NCBI GenBank assembly: GCA_023427575.1
Contig: JAEZAY010000223.1
Coordinates: forward strand, 1 to 6,865
Direction: 5' to 3'
From: Bacteroidota bacterium
GTDB taxonomy: Bacteria > Bacteroidota > Bacteroidia > Chitinophagales > Chitinophagaceae
Length of the DNA stretch: 6,865 nt
The position numbers and the translations under genes were made by a program. A model generated the notes under the pieces. That model worked only from the letters and a program-made list of their open reading frames with translations. It ran no database searches and was not told where the DNA came from. Of the stretch, positions 5,240-6,865 are shown piece after piece. Each line of letters begins with the position of its first letter. Position 1 is the stretch's first letter.

Positions 5240-6484
5240 TTAATTTTTCACAAAGCGATAGGGAACACTGTTTTCTTCTGTTCTTACAAAATAAATTCCC
5301 TTTCTAAGTTCCTGTACATTCAGCCGTAAAGATGATTTACCGCCGCTGGCCGTTTTAACAACCTGGCCGAGCTGATTGTAAATAATGATATTGGCCTGGC
5401 CGCCGCCATTTTTAAAATTGACCTGCAATACATCGTTCACAGGGTTGGGGAAAAAGGATACCGTTTCCTGTTTGAGCTGTTCGGTCGGCGCCTGTTCCTC
5501 AGCTATGGCATTGCCTTTTGCCGCCGCTGATGACAGCAGACTGTAACGAAGGCCTCCGGGTTTAAAAGCAGCCCGCATTCTTTCACTCTGGCCCTTCGTA
5601 AATAAAAACATACAGGCATCATTGCTGAAATCCATGAAGTTCATATACATATCTCCCGAGTTGTTGCAGGAAGTGCCGCCACCGGTTGGGCATCCCCTGC
5701 TGGCCATCTGCTGCGGTGGCGTGTCGGCTACATAATCATCGCCGCATTCACGATCACCCCAGATATGATATAAACCCAGCCAGTGTCCAATTTCGTGCAC
5801 CGCCGTGCGGCCTTTATTTAATGGCGCTGACACATTGCCGGTAGTTCCAAATGCATTTGTTCGGATCACAACGCCATCGTAGGCTGCCGGGCCTCCTAAC
5901 GGGCTTGAATAGCCGACAATTCCCCCGGCCAGGTTTCCAACCCAGATATTCAGGTATTGTTTGCTGTCCCAGGCATCGCTGCCGCCGCGGGCGGTGGATT
6001 TAATCCGATCGTCGAGCCCGAAAAACTGGATACCGGTTTTTTTGCGTACTATACCTGAACTGGGTTTTCCCTGAGGATCTACCGAAGCCAGTTTAAATTC
6101 AAGATAACAATCCGCCGCCAGATTTCTGAACTGTTCGGGGATGCGGGAAGTATCGGCCGTTCGTTTTCGAAAATCAGCGTTCAGCTGATCGAGTTGCGAC
6201 TGCACCTGGGCAGTAGAAATATTCTGTTTTTCGTTATTATACAAGATGTGTACCACCACCGGAATGGTAATCAACTGAGGTGCGCTTATTGTTCCATAGG
6301 CGCCCATTGGACGTTCGCGGGAATTCAACACCTGGTGGGTAAAATCATTCACCGATTTCAGAACCGCAGATAGCCGGGGATCTTTTTTAATCAGGAAATC
6401 CGTGTAATTGCTGGTTGCGCATTCCGTTTGTGCAAAACCATGGGAGCATAACAATGCTGTTAGCAGTAGTAAACATAATCTCAT
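5240..6484 (-). CDS. Secreted M43-family zinc metalloprotease with T9SS sorting domain
   Basis: This 414-residue exported protease has a signal peptide at 1-19 (MRLCLLLLTA... ending GFAQ), a propeptide to about 70, an M43 (pappalysin/ulilysin-like) catalytic domain at about 72-310, and a C-terminal T9SS type A sorting domain (about 343-414, beginning SFFPNPVND and ending YRFVKN). The zinc motif HEIGHWLGLYH (230-240) supplies three histidines and the catalytic Glu231. The Met-turn is at NFMDFS (282-287). Cys247, 265, 273 and 291 are placed for disulfides. Cys22 lies early in the propeptide and might act in a cysteine switch; this is inference. The protein would cross the inner membrane by Sec and the outer membrane by T9SS, after which the sorting domain is removed. 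Likely role: extracellular protein degradation. The start at ATG 6484 is supported by a Shine-Dalgarno-like site. No T9SS component genes are nearby, which is usual for cargo. Confidence 0.95.
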   Translation of the reverse strand: MRLCLLLLTALLCSHGFAQTECATSNYTDFLIKKDPRLSAVLKSVNDFTHQVLNSRERPMGAYGTISAPQLITIPVVVHILYNNEKQNISTAQVQSQLDQLNADFRKRTADTSRIPEQFRNLAADCYLEFKLASVDPQGKPSSGIVRKKTGIQFFGLDDRIKSTARGGSDAWDSKQYLNIWVGNLAGGIVGYSSPLGGPAAYDGVVIRTNAFGTTGNVSAPLNKGRTAVHEIGHWLGLYHIWGDRECGDDYVADTPPQQMASRGCPTGGGTSCNNSGDMYMNFMDFSNDACMFLFTKGQSERMRAAFKPGGLRYSLLSSAAAKGNAIAEEQAPTEQLKQETVSFFPNPVNDVLQVNFKNGGGQANIIIYNQLGQVVKTASGGKSSLRLNVQELRKGIYFVRTEENSVPYRFVKN

Positions 6485-6491
6485 ATGAACA

Positions 6492-6498
6492 CCTTTCT
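6492..6498 (-). promoter_or_regulatory. Ribosome binding site of the metalloprotease
   Basis: On the minus strand AGAAAGG (6498-6492) ends 7 nt before ATG 6484. It is the clearest Shine-Dalgarno-like site in the window; most other genes here lack one. It fixes the start that yields a proper signal peptide. Confidence 0.55.
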
Positions 6499-6628
6499 TT
6501 TTGTGGATGGTGTTGCATAGGCCTTGGTACGCGTTTTTGAAAGGATCGGAGCGATCTTAAACAGGATACCAGGCAGAGCCCGGATTGCCGAATTGGCACC
6601 TTAAAGCAGGTGGATTGTGCGTGAAAAT

Positions 6629-6636
6629 CAAAGGTA
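6629..6636 (-). promoter_or_regulatory. Bacteroidota -7 promoter box for the metalloprotease
   Basis: On the minus strand TACCTTTG (6636-6629) is an exact TAnnTTTG match and identical to the desaturase box. No clear -33 TTTG is visible at the proper distance. Transcription would start near 6622, leaving a leader of about 138 nt that contains a small hairpin, GATCG/CGATC at 6544-6556. Confidence 0.5.
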
Positions 6637-6865
6637 TCAGAATTGAGAAAAGCAGATTTCTTATCAGTGAGCCACAGAAGTAATGGTGGTGTTCGAATGA
6701 TAAGCAGGGTAAAAAAACGACAATTTTTCCAATCTGCAAAAACAGAATTTTGAAAATGACTTTTTTTATCTCCGGGCCGATCGTTAAACTCAGGGGGAAT
6801 TACGTCCTGTATTGGTTTGATCTGTATTTTTGAAACATGTTAATTAGATTGAAACGCTGCGCCTG
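6637..6865. other. Gene-free right edge
   Basis: Together with the protease leader this makes a stretch of about 380 bases without a convincing gene. The sequence is A/T-rich with homopolymer runs. TATTTTTG (6825-6832, plus) matches the -7 consensus exactly, and an ATG at 6837 opens a frame reading MLIRLKRCA to the window end, so a plus-strand gene may begin just here or beyond. The ATG would sit at the predicted transcription start, making it a doubtful start codon. No terminator or RNA gene is seen. Confidence 0.35.

Noticed and set aside
6387..6739. Two minus-strand frames around the protease leader
   Set aside because: They overlap the protease signal-peptide region or its promoter box, and their translations lack family features.
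6837..6865. Possible start of a plus-strand gene (MLIRLKRCA...)
   Set aside because: Only nine codons are visible, and the ATG falls at the predicted transcription start of the TATTTTTG box; too little to call a gene.
1..6865. A new defence, mobile or biosynthetic system
   Set aside because: Genes alternate in strand, belong to familiar housekeeping or envelope families, and have separate promoters and terminators. Nothing ties them into one system.

Overview
The window looks like chromosomal DNA from a member of the Bacteroidota, most likely a Chitinophagaceae-type soil or freshwater bacterium. Three things point there: a secreted M43 metalloprotease ending in a type IX secretion (T9SS) type A sorting domain; -7 promoter boxes of the Bacteroidota form TAnnTTTG, with TACCTTTG in two places; and start codons mostly preceded by A/T-rich sequence rather than strong Shine-Dalgarno sites. 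Family-level placement is inference.

Layout. 1-381: gene-free, with a palindromic hairpin near the left edge, a cluster of repeated TGCCTGA-like motifs and a good promoter. 382-1449 (+): membrane fatty acid desaturase with three histidine boxes. A perfect bidirectional terminator (1472-1503) separates it from a convergent SAM-dependent methyltransferase of the thiopurine-methyltransferase-like group (1530-2126, -). 2127-2311: gene-free, with a nested inverted repeat whose inner hairpin is a plus-strand terminator shape. 2312-3139 (-): tandem-domain universal stress protein. 3140-3418: divergent promoter region. 3419-3901 (+): small lipoprotein with an acidic stretch after the acylated cysteine, followed by a strong terminator (3979-4019). 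4100-5236 (+): FAD-dependent DAO-family oxidoreductase. 5240-6484 (-): T9SS-exported M43 metalloprotease, tail to tail with the oxidoreductase and only 3 bp between stop codons. 6485-6865: leader and promoter region of the protease, plus unassigned sequence.

The genes look like independent single-gene units: strands alternate, no two adjacent genes form a tight co-directional operon, and each unit has its own candidate promoter or terminator. No shared pathway is evident. A loose theme is the cell envelope and stress (membrane lipid unsaturation, stress protein, lipoprotein, secreted protease), but this is not evidence of a system. I found no RNA genes, CRISPR array, transposase, phage gene or toxin-antitoxin pair. 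The most unusual signals are non-coding: the repeated motif upstream of the desaturase and the nested palindrome at 2212-2283.
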